The notes: a model not told the origin generated them from the sequence alone. A DNA stretch of 64,000 nucleotides from Mugil cephalus (GCF_022458985.1 NC_061790.1:1351001-1415000), one strand, 5' to 3'. Counted from the first letter of the stretch, positions 44,201 to 60,100 are shown. Translations and numbers: made by a program.

Positions 44201-47200
44201 AGAATCGGCCTCAATGTACAATAACATGTCCAAGAACAGACGACAGGCTTTAAATAGAGAAACTATGTTTATTTGTTCCAGCGGCTCCGGTTTAGACCTG
44301 GTTCTTCTTCTAGACTGGTTCCAAACTGGTTCCAAACTGGTTCCAAACTGGAACTGGGCTAAACAGGGGCCACAGTTAAGAACCGATGACACGACCCCCC
44401 AGCGACGGATGGATATGGTTCAGGGTTTATCTGATACCAGAGTCGGCGCTTAAAGAATGAAAACATATAAACTACGTTTAAAAATGGAGCCTTTTCATCT
44501 TTAAGGCTTTTAGTGACGTGGAAGTTGAACAGAATATTAATTTAATTATATAAGTACAGGAAGAAGGAGGACAAAAAGCATCAAACTTTCTTCTTCTTCT
44601 GTCTTGAAACCGTTGCTTTTGATCTTGATTCATACGATTCAACACTGATTCATAAAGTCCTCCACAGTGTTTGTTTAGTTTCTGAATCCCAGGAACAACG
44701 TCTGACTGGATTTAAAACGTCTGAGGACAGAGAAGAGCTGGACGAAGGCAAAGACTCGTGAATCATATAAAAATAAAAACGCTCCGCTCATGTCGCTCAC
44801 AGGGGAGCGGCCATCTTGAAAACAACAAGCTGTGCACAGCTCAGTGATACACAACACAATGCTGCATTGTTCCAACAACTCTCTCAGATTCATTCAGACT
44901 TCACTGTCGACCTCGGAGGATTCAACGAGTTCTTATCGAGTCGGATCGCGTTAATTTATTGTCTTCATTTAAAGGAGTCTGATACAGAGTGGAAGCGTCT
45001 GAAACCACAGATCATCAACACACTCCTGAAAACTTTTAGAAGGAGGAGAAGCGTCGAGGGGTTTTCTTCCTTTCATCGTGTCAATGGAAGAACTTTAAGT
45101 TTTTCTGGCCTTGATTCACCTACAGACTGTGACTCATTCAGCTGCATTTAACCACAGAACTGAACTTTCCTCAACAGTTCACTGCATCAAAACCACCGTC
45201 CATCACAAGTTCAAAGAGGAACAAATCTCGTTTTCAGCTTTAGATGAGTACAAGTTGTGGGGCTAGGAAGAGCTACTGTTAGCCGGGAGGCTAGGAAGAG
45301 CTACTGTTAGCCGGGAGGCTAGGAAGAGCTACTGTTAGCCGGGAGGCTAGGAAGAGCTACTGTTAGCCGGGAGGCTAGGAAGAGCTACTGTTAGCCGGGA
45401 GGCTAGGAAGAGCTACTGTTAGCCGGGAGGCTAGGAAGAGCTACTGTTAGCCGGGAGGCTAGGAAGAGCTACTGTTAGCCGGGAGGCTAGGAAGAGCTAC
45501 TGTTAGCTGGGAGGCTAGGAAGAGCTACTGTTAGCTGGGAGGCTAGGAAGAGCTACTGTTAGCTGGGAGGCTAGGAAGAGCTACTGTTAGCTAGGAGGCT
45601 AGGAAGGGCTCATAGTGGGTTTATTCCTTCTCGATCACTGAGAAAACATTTCAGGAAAGACGAAGGTATAAGGAGACGCCCGTCCACCACAATGACCCTA
45701 AGAGCTCAGAGACGACTCATCCAAAACGTCACAAAAGACCCACAACAACATCCAAAGACCAAAGGTCAGAGGTCATGACTCCACCATCAGGAGGAGACTG
45801 GACTAACATGGCCTCATGGCCAGAACCACGGCTGAGCTAAAAGAACAGGAAACATCTGGATCCAGACCTGGATCTAGTGAAATCCTGAGGCCTGACCTTA
45901 AAGAGGAGGTTCTTGCTGGAGAACCCTCCAATGAGGATGAATTAAACGACTCTGTGAAGCTGTAAAGTTATCACAGATGTCTGGATTTAGTTTCCCCTTA
46001 ATGATAAAAACACTGTGTTTACTAGAGTTCTCTTTGACATTAATTTAATCTTAATTGGCTTGATGATCTGGGACATTACAGTGAGACATGTAGGTGCATG
46101 AGTGAAGAACATGACGGTCTTACGTTGGAACGGCTGGTGGCTGCTGCGCGGAGGACGGTAGTTTCCCTGGTGGTAGTTTCCTGGTGGGGGGGTGCTGCTG
46201 TACTGTCCTCCTCCATGTTGGTTTCTGTTCATGCTGTGACTGGAGGCAGGAGACAAGGACATGGTCACATAGATGAGGTGGACATCTCAAAGGTCTCTCG
46301 CTCAGAAGGTTCTGAATGTTTTTATATTACTTGAAATCCAGGCCTTAAACTCAGGCTGATCAAAGCTGTTTCTCACTTTTTATTTATTTTATTCTCTGTT
46401 ACTTAAAATGTAGTAAAGACGACTGCAGCACTGGTTTCCACTCACAAGCTCAGACAAATCAGATATAACTTTGAAAACACTTGAATAATAAATGATGTAG
46501 AAATGTTCCTACGCTGTTGATTTTATTTACATAAGGATTCACTATTTCGAGTGACGTTACACGATTCAGACGTTTGCTGAGAGGAACTTTTGAATTTTAA
46601 GGCGCTCAGCAACGGATCATCATTCATGTTTCACACCGGGATGAACTTAGTGAATATTTAATCTGATATTTTGATATTATATATGTTGATATGATGTGTA
46701 AAGGAGGATCTGAGTAGATCTGGTTTTGGTTCATAGTTGTTTCCAATAAAAATATATATGATTTTACAATGTAAAACTTTAAAATGAGCCAGAAATCTCC
46801 TCTTCAGCAGCTCTGACACAAACCAGACTTTACACATTTATTGCTAACGACATCCTGCAGCTATTTACAGAGGAGATTTATTATGTCATTCAAAGGCTGA
46901 TTTATAGAACATTTTACTCCTAAAAACATGGCGAACATAGATTTTTTTTCAGACTGTTGACAGTATTTTGTGATTACTGGACTGATATAAAGAGATTATC
47001 CACAGTTCCCTCTGTAAATACATGGAAATCTAATACGTTAACAACATGACACAAGAATTTTTAACTACGTTTTATCCATTATTCAGATTTCTGTCCTGGG
47101 AATGTATGTAAATTAGTGCATAATTAAATATAAATTCACAGAAAACTTGTAATAAAACGAAATATTACATTTATGTTAATAATCAGCTGGAGAAGTTTCA

Positions 47201-48509
47201 TGATGATATCTGTTAGTTAAATATTTTAATTAAATACCGCTGCTGTAGATCAACATTTCCCTCCAACTATAGATCAGTGTCTGATAATAAACGTCCAGTT
47301 TTCCTCATTTCAACATTTTTTTTTTTTGGGGGGGTAATAAACTAACGAGTGTGTCTGAATGGAAATTATCCCGTGCACGTCCTCGTTATGTTGTAAAATC
47401 GTTTCTGCGCTGTCAAACGTCCGGACGGTATTTTAAAAAGAGGAATGTGTTTAAATGTTTGTGCCCCCCCCGTTAACCAGCCGTCCCTGATTATGAGCTA
47501 AGCTCTCTTCTCCACACTACGATATCATCATTAAGGAAACGGGAATAATTGAACATCTGGCTCGGCCCGACTGCCGCGTGTTTGGGAATTAATTATGCGC
47601 AGATTTGGAGAAACACAATGAATTTCTGTTTCTTTTCTTTTTTTTTTTTCCTCCCACAAACCAAACTCGTTAATTCAGTGATTCGTTAAGAGCTGTGATG
47701 GGGCCACATGGACACGTGCTGAGGGGAAGGAGGGAAGAAAGAAAACTACTGGTTTAGTGTTCACAGCCGCATAAACCTGAACCTGAACCTGAACCTGAAC
47801 CTGTCAGATGTTTCACTTTCCCGGACGGTTCATTAGGAACTAGAGAAACATGGGAAAAGACAGGAGACGAACAAAAGAAGAAGAAAGAAAGAAAGAACAG
47901 ATGGAGGAAAGAAAAGACAAAGGAACCAAGGAAGGAGGACAAAAGAGATAAAGAAAAAAAAAGAAAAGACAAAGAAAGGAAGTTGGGATAAAGGGAGAGA
48001 AACGTACGATACATTGGTGAGTGTTCCTAATAAAGTGGCCAGTTAATTAGATTCATTAAAAATAATTGAAAGAAAGAAGGTAATGAGCTCTGGACTCTGT
48101 GGCTGGTTCCAGGATCAGGTCTGGGTCTCATTCTGATTCTGGTCTGGACTCACCCCAGAGCCCTGAAGCCGGACTGGTCCAGGTGGACCTGGGACCTGTT
48201 GGGGTTGAAGCCCAGCTGAGGCCTCCAGGGCTGACGGTTCCCTCTCTCCCAGTCCTCCGGCTTCAACACCTTATTGGGCATCCTGTAAAATAAAATAACA
48301 TAAGATAAAATAAAATAAAATAAAATAAAATAAGTTTAGAGGGTGAGAATAATATCATGAACATAAAACCTGATTTCATGTAAACACACTGGGTCTAGTT
48401 TCCATCATTTTAAATCATCTTAAAAGGTTCTGGTGAACTCTACCTTTATCATCATTAATATATTTAACTGACTAAATGGTTCATGGAAACAGCTACTGAC
48501 ACTATTATT

Positions 48510-48552
<43 letters not shown>

Positions 48553-51096
48553 TCAAAAATCCGTAGTCTTTAAAATAGAATCACATAGGAAAAGGAACAA
48601 AGTCACTAATCATCAGTTACAGAATCATGACTTTCATCCACTGAGAGCGAAGGAGGAGGTTTGATTCTGTTGTTCCATGTTTTATTAAAAAACTAAACAG
48701 CGTCGTGTCCTTCATCAAGAACAAAGACAGAAGAAGTCTCACTTTGCTCCGGACAGGAGGACCGCCTTAAACACAAAACCGTCCGCGTAAACAGGATCTG
48801 TGAACTTCACTCTGCACAAGAAGAAGAAGAAGAAGAAGAAGAAGATGATTATTTATAGCAGCTTCACATCCAAATGTTGCCATCTTGGTTTTTATTTTAA
48901 TAAAGATCCCTGATGATTAGGACAAACCGGTTTAAATAAACAAAAACACATTAACTAGCAAGAGCTACTATTAGCTGGGAGGCCAGGAGGAGCTACCATT
49001 AGCTGGGTGGCTAGGAGGAGCTACTATTAGCTGGGAGGCTAGGAGGAGCTACTATTAGGTGGGAGGCCAGGAGGAGCTACCATTAGCTGGGTGGCTAGGA
49101 GGAGCTACTATTAGCTGGGAGGCTAGGAGGAGCTACTATTAGGTGGGAGGCCAGGAGGAGCTACCATTAGCTGGGTGGCTAGGAGGAGCTACTATTAGCT
49201 GGGAGGCCAGGAGGAGCTACTATTAGCTGGGAGGCCAGGAGGAGCTACTAGGAACTCACCAGTCAACCACTACGTTAGCTGGCAGGCTAGGGAGAGCTAC
49301 AATTAGCTGGGAGGCCAGGAGGAGCTACTATTAGCTGGGAGGCTAGGAGGAGGTATTATTAGCTGGGAGGCCAGGAGGAGCTACTATTAGCTGGGAGGCT
49401 AGGAGGAGCTACTATTAGCTGTGAGGCCAGGAGGAGCTCCTATTAGCTGGGAGGCTAGGAGGAGCTCCTATTAGCTGGGAGGCTAGGAGGAGCTCCTATT
49501 AGCTGGGAGGCTAGGAGGAGCTACTATTAGCTGTGAGGCCAGGAGGAGCTCCTATTAGCTGGGAGGCTAGGAGGAGCTCCTATTAGCTGGGTGGCTAGGA
49601 GGAGCTAGGAGCTGGTCTGTCATGACGCTCGTTCTTTCCTACAGTCTGATCTGGAGGAAGTTTCCTCCGTGGACTCACCCCACGGCGCCGTTCTGTGCGA
49701 TGTCACGCAGCGTGGGAATGGGCGACTTCACCGTCCTGGAGGATCAGAGAGAAAACCGATCAAAACAAGAAAACTGTCCGTGACCGTCGAACAGTTCGAC
49801 CTCTGCTGGAAGTTAAGAGCGTTAGAAAACGGGACGAGATGTACGTAAGTGAGAGCGAAGCAGGCGTTTCTTACTTATCTGGTAGAATAGGGTCGTCATC
49901 AAGATTTAATGTACCTTGGATTCCATGGCACAGCTCTGCAGGGATCTCAGTGCCCTGGTGGAAAACACAGCCCAGGTTTGAATCCAAGTGGTGACGGGAC
50001 GTCGTCTATGTCAGTTTATGGCATCATCTGCCCACTTCCATGTAAACCATGTTCTACTTCCTGGTTATAGTCTAACACATCTAACACAGTAGTCTATCTT
50101 ATTATGTTTATAACAGCTCAGTCATTGTTTGTACGTAGGTTTCTCTTTGTTTGAGAGGAAAACGTACGTTATGAAAGTGTTTACATTTAACAAACTGCAC
50201 TATTACAAAGAAATTTCTAAAGAAAGAGAAGTGGAGTTTCTGTTTAGCTCTTGGTGTCAGTGACGTGTTATGTCCACAATTCTCACTAAAACTCACCAAT
50301 CACCAGCTACGTTAGCTGGCAGGCTAGGGAGAGCTACAATTGGCTGGGAGGCTAGAAGGAGCTACTGTTAGCTGGGATGCTAGGAAGAGTTAGTGTTATC
50401 TGGGAGGCTAGGGAAGAGCTACTGCTAACTGGGAAAGAAGTTAGGAGGTGCTATTATTAGCTGGGAGGCCAGGAAGAGCTACAATTAAGTGGGAGGCTAG
50501 GAAGAGCTATTATTAGCTAGGAAGCAAGGACACTAAGAAGCGCTACTGTTAGCTGGGAGGCTAGGAAAAGCTACTGGTAGCTGGGAGCCTAGGAAGAGCT
50601 AGCATTAACTGGGAGGCTTGGAAGAGCTACTGTTAGCTGGGTTTCTCAGAAGAGAACGTCAGCCAGTTTCTTAAGCTCCAAACAAACAGTAGGTTTATTC
50701 TTTCTGGATCATTGAGAAAATATTTTAGACAAGACGAAGATATAAAACGATAAGAGCCTTTGTTGAGTGAACTAACTCTGAGCTGAACTAAACTTCTTTC
50801 TCTTTGATGTCGACTTTCAGACAGACTTTGTTCTCTGGGAATAACAGTAGTAGTAGTTCTCTCTCTGGTCTCACAGCTCATCAAGAAGAATTCAACAACA
50901 ACAACAATCGCTTTGGTTTGCAAATGAATAATCAACCAGACGACACCTGCACAGCCTCGGCTCACATCTGCAGCTCAGTGACGCAGCGAAACATTATTAT
51001 AGACATTATCATTATTATTATTGTTGTTGCTGCAGACACACAGCAGCTGACTGTGTGTGTGTGTGTGTGTGTGTGTGTGAGTGTGCGTGTGTGTGC

Positions 51097-51157
<61 letters not shown>

Positions 51158-54100
51158 CTATCGTCTGGCTGACGTACAGTGAAACTCAAACATGGACCCT
51201 GAGCTCGTCCCGTTACCTCGTGAGATTCTGAGCGGTAGAGTTCGAGGATGAAGTCGGAGAGAGGGTGAGACTTCCCCAGGAACAGGACGTCGCTGCCCAG
51301 ACTGTTTCTTTTCACTGAAACGAGACGAAAGACGATGGACTGAGACGGGAAGAAGCAAAGACAGAAACCAGTGAACGTGGAAATGCTAGCAGCCACTCTG
51401 TTAGCTCCCAGATGCTAACGTTTGCAGCTAATCTCTCCTGGGTGGAGAACATCAGAGAATAAGAAGAAAAGCGCCTCTTGTCGTTCATCTATGACGACTT
51501 CCTCAGAGTCCGGTGACGTATAAATGCCCGGCGGCCTGGACTCACCTTCCTCAGGCGTGAGGTCGGGGTAGACTTCTTCCAGCGCCGCCCTCAACCGACG
51601 CTCATCCACGAAAGGCAGCAAGGCCACGCCTGCAAGGAGCAACACGTCATCAATCGAAATCCAAACTCACACAAAAACAAAACGTAACAGTGACTCGTTT
51701 TATCAACATTTATTCCCAAAACCAAAATGAAAAAACAGATAAAGACTCATTCATCCGATTTTTCATGCAAATTATCAGTTATTGTTTCCGTTTTGGGAAC
51801 GAAACATTGACAAAACAAGTAGTTTAATTTTTTTTTGTTTCGGTTTTGTTTTGAAAAAAGATGAATGATACACAGATTCGTAATAAACCACCTCTGTTAT
51901 CTGCTCAGTTAAAATCTGTTACCGTGTCTATCAGCAGGAAAACAAACGTCAAAATATAAAAACCAACTATGACCAAAGCAAAACTACGGCCATGTGTGAA
52001 TCTCTAAGCCCTTTAAAGCTCTTGGAGAGTTTTCCAGCTCAGAGAATGAATAAAGCGTGAGAGTGTCTGGACTCACCCTGCCAGGCGTATTTCTTGCCGT
52101 TGAGATCGATAGCGAAGTCGTCGGGGTAGAAATCGATGATGGAGGATTCCTGCATGAAAGGAAACACTTTGAAGAAACTGCACGAGGCAGCAGCTTATAC
52201 ATCACGTTACACATTATATTTTATTTATTGTACGTTACTATGGACCCACTGAGTGCTTAGTTTAAATGAGGGCTGCATCGATTATCATCTGTTCATCAGT
52301 GTTACAGTCACTTCCTGATTTATTAAACTAGGGGTCGCGTGGTTGGTGATAACTGTGAAATTTAAGTGTTTCTGGGTCTGTAGGACACTGACACTGTAGT
52401 GAGTCATTTCCACTTGTTCCTTTTTATTTCTACATTATTTATTGTTGTAAATGACTATTAATTTTTATATAGTCATATTTTCTGACATTTTATAATAACT
52501 TGAAATAGTAATATTAATATATTATAATATTACTATAAGGTGGAGGCTTTTTTTTCATTATTATTTGTCATATTTTATGTGTATTTTTAAAAACTGTGCA
52601 AAATAAAAACTGTGTCTCAGTCTGTAATAACTCCACCCAAACACTAGTGTGCGCTGTGACATTTTTTCCCCCAGTAGGGTTAAATTTTTGTTCCTACTTC
52701 CTGCTTCACTTTTGCAGAAACGAGTCGTATGCCGGCCTGTATCTCCAAACCTCCTCAGTTAACCTCAGATTCTTTATTGATCCAAAACAATCGATTAGAA
52801 AACTGTGGAAATGAGAAGCAGGTGGAAAAACACACTGGTACTAAGAGGACCAATCACAGCCTTGGTTACATTTAAACACTAAAGAGGAAACACACATGGG
52901 GTCTACGCTGGGAGTCTACGTTGGGAGTCTACGTCGGGGGGTCTACGTTGGGAGTCTATGTTGGGAGCAGAAGTCTAAATCACCTTGGACCTCTGAGCTG
53001 TTGCTGTAACTTACCGGGCTGCTCATCAGGTTCCTCCAGGTCGGGGGCAGGAAGTTCCCGCTGGCGGCAGGAAAAACTCCCATCAGCTGCTCCAGAGGCT
53101 TGAACTAGGAAACAAACCAGTCATTTACCAACTTTGAGGTTTAATATCCTACATGTCGTTTACCTTGACTTATTTTTATGCTGTTACGCTGTGCAGCCTT
53201 TCACTGAACACATTTCTTTCTTCCTATTTTGTTTCTTTTAGTGCTGTTAGTAAAGGAGACTCTTAAAGTCAGAACTTATTTTTATTTATTTATTTAACCC
53301 GAATCCTTCAAAGCCAGAACTGATCTGAACACAGTTCATTTAGAAATGAATTAACACCTGGATGCGCTGAAGCACATGTGTTGAGCTGATTTGATGCACA
53401 GAGGGAATTTAAATGGAAGCTAATGATGAGGTTCTTCTGGACACCTGGAGTTAGAGCTGGATTTGGCTCTAAACTCAGATAAACGCTGGAGAATCTGAGG
53501 CTCAGACGCTGTTAATCAGATCCACACAAAACTGGAAACGACCCAACGGAGGCTCCACGAGAAAAGACATCGAAGGAGGAGAAAATGTCTTTACTCACAT
53601 TTAACCGTCCAACATACAACACGAGTTAGTGATGAATCCAGTCTATATTATTATCCTGATATTTATTAATTTAATGACAGTGTAACGTAACAGGACACTT
53701 CAATTCTTTCATTTTCCAGGTCTTTTCATCCCACCCCACCAGAAATCCCCTATTTATTTATTTTTATTATTCTCGCGTCTTATTTTATTTTTTTCCTTCT
53801 GTCATTAAAGTCTCCGTCTCCTTCGTCATGTCCCTGTGAGCTTTACATCATGTATGATTTTAAAATAAACCTGAAACACAAGATAAATAAAAACGTCTGG
53901 ATGAATCCATCCATCGGCCTCGTTTAGAGAAGCTGACACAGGTGAAGAAAGACGCGGGAAGGAGAGAAGGAGGGAAGGAGAGAAGGAGGGAAGAAGGTTT
54001 TTCTTTTTTCTTACCGGTTTCGTGTCCTTCTCGAAGTCTGTGAACATGTCTTTGATGTCTTTGAAGTCGGAGGCGAAGGGCGCGTAGTGGAACGGGAAGT

Positions 54101-57100
54101 ACCACTTCCAGGAGGCGCAGCCCTGGAAACAGACACATGAAGAAACTGAAGAAATACTAACAAGTTTTAACTGTTTAATGTAAATAAAGAAAGAAATACA
54201 CACTATTAATCCCAGTTTGTCTCTGTTCTGGTTTTACCAGGCTAATGTTTTTAGCCGTTGTTAGCGCGACATGAGCTTGTAGTTCCCACATAACACATAA
54301 ATCCTGTCTGTGCGACTGATTTAATGCAACAACAACTGATCAGAGAAGCTAATAAACAGAATATAACAGAATATAACAGGAGCTAATAAACAGAATATTA
54401 CAGAATATAACAGGAGCTAATAAACAGAATGTAACAGAATATAACAGGAGCTAATAAACAGAATGTAACAGAATATAACAGGAGCTAATAAACAGAATAT
54501 AACAGAATATAACAGGAGCTAATAAACAGAATATAACAGAATATAACAGCAGCTTCTAGTTACTGAGGATTCTACGACTTTCGTTGATGTTACAGTTGAA
54601 AATTCCGACTTCTGAGTAAATGATCGCACCTTTATACTGTACGTATCTTTTTATTCTGCTGCTTCTTCTTCTTCTATTTTATATTGTCAGGCATCAGAGT
54701 GAAAAGCAAAGGAAGAATTTCATTGTACAGAGAAATATGTTTCTACACCTGTAGGTGACGACGGACTCGTCTGTAATAAGACGAACGTTTAGATTTGATT
54801 CAAGGCCGAGTGGAGGCTACAGATCTAAAGGCTTTTTATTATTATTACTGTTATTAGAAGAGCTCATACATTAATGTGTGTGAGTTTCTCATTGTCTACG
54901 ATGTGTGAAATAACCAGAGCTCCTTAAAGTCTGAGAACAACAGTTCAAAACTAAATTCACATTGTCTCAGGCTAAAAAAACACCACGTATGAAATGACTG
55001 ATTAATATGTAGGAGACATGTGAAACCTGAGTAGGTTCTGATTTTCTGTTTCATTTTAATCAGACTTAAGTGAAGAAGTGAACGTGTGCGGACGCATCCT
55101 CCCATCAGATCAGACTCCAGGAGGAAAAACATCTCGATCTAACCTGGAATCAGCCCATGCACCTGTTTCCTTTTCCTCCACATAACGTTTCAGACGATGA
55201 AACCAGAGCTGGACTCGTTCGCTCCGTTAAAACGAAGAGAAAGAAAATGTAAAAAGCTTTTTTTTTTGTTTCCTCTTTGCCCTTTTTCTATGAAACTTGT
55301 GCGGAGCTTAAACTTGAATCCGAGGAGGAAACGCGGCGGCGGCGGCGCTGACATTTAAAAACCTTCACCACCAAATCCTCATCAGACTTTTATTCATGTG
55401 AAACACTCGACTCTAACTCTCATTTAATCCTCCACATTCAGGCCGAGTGTGCGCTTCATTCTCACGGAGCAGAAAGCTTCCAGCGGTTGTGGAGTTGCAG
55501 CGAGAGTGTCCTCCAACACCTGCTCAGAGCCTCTTAAATACGTAGAAATAAAGAAACGCTGCAGCTCCAGCTGAAATAAATAAATAACCCTGCAGATGTG
55601 ATGAGCGCTGGGACCACTTGTCCTTCCGTCTCCGTTATTAGAAGATGCTCATTCAGATGATAATACGTCCGTTACCATGACAAAGAGACGGACGAGGCCG
55701 CGGCCGCAGCGTTCAAACGCGCCCGCGGATCATTTATGGTAATAACACAAAATGCTTTGTGTGGAGGGGGGGGGGGGGGGGGGCGTTTGTGGCCGAGGCC
55801 GAGGGGTCAAAGACCACGGCTAAAAATAAAAACCACGGCCCCGAGGTCACACACAGGAAACAGGCTCCATCGCATCATTTCACTGTTTCCTGCACAAATC
55901 AGACTCAGACCAATAAAAACTGTTTGATCTTTACCAGCTTCTCTGGAAGAAAAGTCTGTTTTACTGTGACAAGTTTTTTATTTCACACACGGATCATTAA
56001 TTTAAATGAAAGCTACATATTTTAGATATTAATTTAAAAAGTCCTGACTCGTCTTTAGTTTCAGACAAAGATAAAACCACAAATAATCACAATAATTTCA
56101 TTTAACGATCTGGAAAAATTAACAATAATTAAAAACCTTCTTTTCTTTTTAAAAATAAGATCTGAAAATAAACAAATCACATTTTAAGTTATTATTATTA
56201 TAATTAATCAGAAATGTCCAGGAGAGATTAAAAACTTTTTATATTTAATTATATTTAAGATTTTATATTTAATTTAATTCCTGATTACATTCAATTAAAT
56301 TACTATTATAATATAATATAATATAATATAATATAATTCTTTATTGGTTCGTCCGTGAAAATTTAATTTAATATAAAAAGACTTATAGAAAAGTAAATAC
56401 ATTATATTTCATAAAACTACCTAATTACTACACAACATGATGAATAATGATCAACTCCAACAGCTCTGAAGAAAACAAATATTGCACAGAAATGAAATTA
56501 TTGATGCTAAATTATTAAAGTTAATAAATGTAATCGTCCCTAATATTGTGTCCGTCGCGTTAACACTAGAACACGTTAAAAAGTCACGGGCCTTAAATCT
56601 GTTGCTGTTAATAATAAACCGACGTCTAAAGGTTTAAAGGAAACAAAGAATCCGTCGTCATTTTCATTCAGTGTCTCGTCTCTGTTGGATGAAAACTCTC
56701 AGTAAAGATTTATTAGATAAAGATAAATGTACTGATTTACCCCCCCCCCCCCCCAGGAGGAGGAGACTCCTCGGGGGCCTGGAGGGGGGGGCTGAGATGT
56801 GCCTGATCATAACTCGGCGGCGGAGGCGTGAATGTGATGAGGCAGATCTCGAACACGTCCACGCCACCGGGGCCCGTTAATGAATTCAGTCAGAGCGTCA
56901 GAGCGTTTAGAGACGCCCCCGGGGAGTCGAGCAGAATCAGCCCGGATTAAACCCCCCCCCTCGACACGGCTCCTCACAGAGACACACCATCATTTCATTC
57001 TGACGCAAAGACGTGAAGCGTCAACAGGTCTACGCTGAAACAGCCACTTTATTAGGGACCAGAGAACAACCTGTAAAGTCTCCTTCATTTAATTATTTAT

Positions 57101-60100
57101 TCCTCTCTGCTTCAAACACCTGGACCAGGTCCCACAAAGGAAGGACATTAAATATTATAATATATATTTAATACCAGGGTGAGTTTAATATAAAACACAT
57201 AAATAGGAGGTTAATCTCTGAACGCTGAAAGACTTTGACCAAAATAAAAGTAAGATTTATCAGAGATTCAGATTCATTATTCCCCTGTGATGCATCCGGA
57301 CCCGTCAGTGTGCTCCCAGAACCAGAACCAGGACCAGGACCAGGACCAGAACCAGGACCAGGACCAGAACCAGGACCAGGACCAGAACCAGAACCAGGAC
57401 CAGGACCAGGACCAGGACCAGGACCAGAACCAGGACCAGGACCAGGACCAGAACCAGAACCCAACTCAGTGAAGCATCATCTAGTTTTCATGCTCCTTTA
57501 CTTAAATCAGGGCTGAAAACTTTATTGTTCACTGCAGCATTAACATGATTTTAACACATTAATCCTTTAAATCATCCTAATTAAATAATTGTTATTCGCT
57601 CCACTTCAGCTGATCATTCTCTAGTTTTAACGGCCTTTTGTCTTTTTAATGCTTTTAAATTGGTTATTTGAGTTGCTGTTGTCTTTCTCTTTTTTATTCT
57701 CTGTTAAACCCCAGAGATGGTCATGAATTAAAATCCCAGTAGATCAGCAGTTTCTGAAACACTCAGACCAAAGTCACTGAAATCCTCTTTCTTCCTCGTT
57801 CTGATGCTCGGTTTGAACTTGATCACCTCTACGTGAATAAATGCACTGAATGCAGCCGTGTGATTGGCTGATTAACATGGTTGTGAGTGTGTATTGACGG
57901 TGAGGTGATGGTTACCTGGTAGTAGTAGCGCAGCACCCAGCACAGACCCTCCACGTACGACCGCACCACCTTCTTCCTGAAGCCCTCGTCCGTCACGTCC
58001 ACGTCGAACTTGGTCTTGTAGTATCTCTGCTTCCAGCCGTCCTCCCACAGCCTGCGAGCACACGGGTCAACCTTGTTACGTTTTATGATGCCGCGCAATG
58101 TTTAGGACTTAACACATCAGGGAGAAGGTAACAGGTAACTGGGGATGGTACCGATGGTACTGGGAACCATGACGCTAACGCTGCCAGTGATTAATTAGCT
58201 TTAGGATGGATTCTTTAAATTAGCTGCATGGATGGAAGTGAAGCTTCAACATGTCTCAGAACAAACGTTTGTCTGGACTTCACCTCTAAAGATGCAACGA
58301 GGAGGAAACACCTGGAATTAGACTCAACATCTGACCACACATAGCATTAGCATTAGCATAGCATTTTATTTATTTATTTATTTAAAGGACCAGAGATGTA
58401 GCGTCTCTGATGCCTGACGGATGCTACGTCGAGTTAGCAGCATTTTCTTTGGCCTGTTCTCTGTGTTCTGTTGCTTATTATAATAGTTATGACAGTTTAT
58501 TGTGAATTTTACTTTATACTGGTTCATTTAGTTGCATTTATATTATTTACATTAATATTCTGTTAAACTTCCAACGTCACAAAATGACTTAAAAGTAAAA
58601 AGGCTCCGTTCTGGTACAAAGTCTGTATGTTTTCATTCTTTAAGCGCCGGCACCGTTTTAAAAGCTTCAGATAAATAATTTTTGTTTGTTTGTTTTGTTT
58701 GACTTGACTGTTTCTACTCTACACGCCAACACGAAGCATTAAGAGCCAACGAGAGTCTGACTCCAGGAGACGTCGGTGCCGTTCATCCACCTCAGTTAAC
58801 GTCACGTCATCTGATTCTTGGCTGTGAACTGTCCTGGATGTAGTGACGTAGAAACTCAACTGATTCCAGACACGGAAACGAGTCCTGTTCATGTTTGGGC
58901 TGAAATAAATAAATAACTGAATAAAACCTGCAGGAGGAGCTTAACAGCTCTGACTTGTTGGTGGATTTTTGGCGTCCGTGCAGCTCTGCACACATGATGG
59001 CGGCCGCCCAGCATCTGCGTGGAGGATCCTGGGAGGGGCCCGCTGGGACGGCCGGCTCCTGAGGGGGGAGCCTCCATGAATACCAATTTAGCCCGGAGGA
59101 TTTACGGCTCTGACCAGAGCGTCGCCGAGGAATTTACTCCAGCGCCGCTGCTTTCCATGTTAATCACGTGCCGAGGAGAAGTGGGAGCTGAGTGTGAGCT
59201 CCACACGGGTCTATAGTTGTGGGGTCCACGGTGTCGGTTTGGTCTGTTCTGTTTGTTAATTATATATTATATGATACATATAAAAATAAATTATACTATA
59301 TTTTATAAATGTCTATGACTTGCTGCTAAAACTCAAATACCAGAACCTCCCGTGTGTTTCAGTAGCAGAGTTCTACGTTTGGAGAAACAAACCCTGAACA
59401 TGTATCTTAAAGGGCCAGTGTGTTGGACTTTGCGCCATCTAGTGGTGAGTCTGCAGACTGCAACCACCCGAACATCCACTCACAGAGGAAAAAGCAAACA
59501 ACGCAGTGAAAACCGATGTTCTCAGTAAAACTTGGACTCATCTGTTACGTTAAAAGCGTCTGTGAAGTTGTACCTGACGTTGTCTTCGGGCTCTGGTTCA
59601 CTGTCGCTGTCCTCGGCCTTCCTCTTCGTCCCTCTGCCGTCTGAGCCGTCGCTGGGTCCTGCAGACGACTGGGCAGCGCCGAGAAAACCCAAGGCACAAC
59701 AACGACGACAACAAACACACGGATTAGAGACAAACCCTGACGTGTCGGGGAAAACACGGCTAAGCCTCGACTGCACCGTCACATTTCCAGACGCGTCGTT
59801 CAGCCTGAACTCAACTAAAAGCTGTGAAAAGCTTTGAACACTCACAACCAACACACAAAGAGTCTCAGCTCTTCTTCCTGTCGGGTTCATTTTATACTTT
59901 TCACTTAAAAACAGGACAAACGATGGCAAATGTTATTTAAAATGGACCGAATTCACTGATTTTGTTGCAGAATGTCTCAGTATTTGAGCTGTATTCTTTT
60001 GTTTTGTTGTAAATATGATCTGAGAACAACAACAACAACAACAACGGTTGGTGGGTGGAGGATTTATTTAATACAACAGATTTTAATTTAATCTGTTCCA

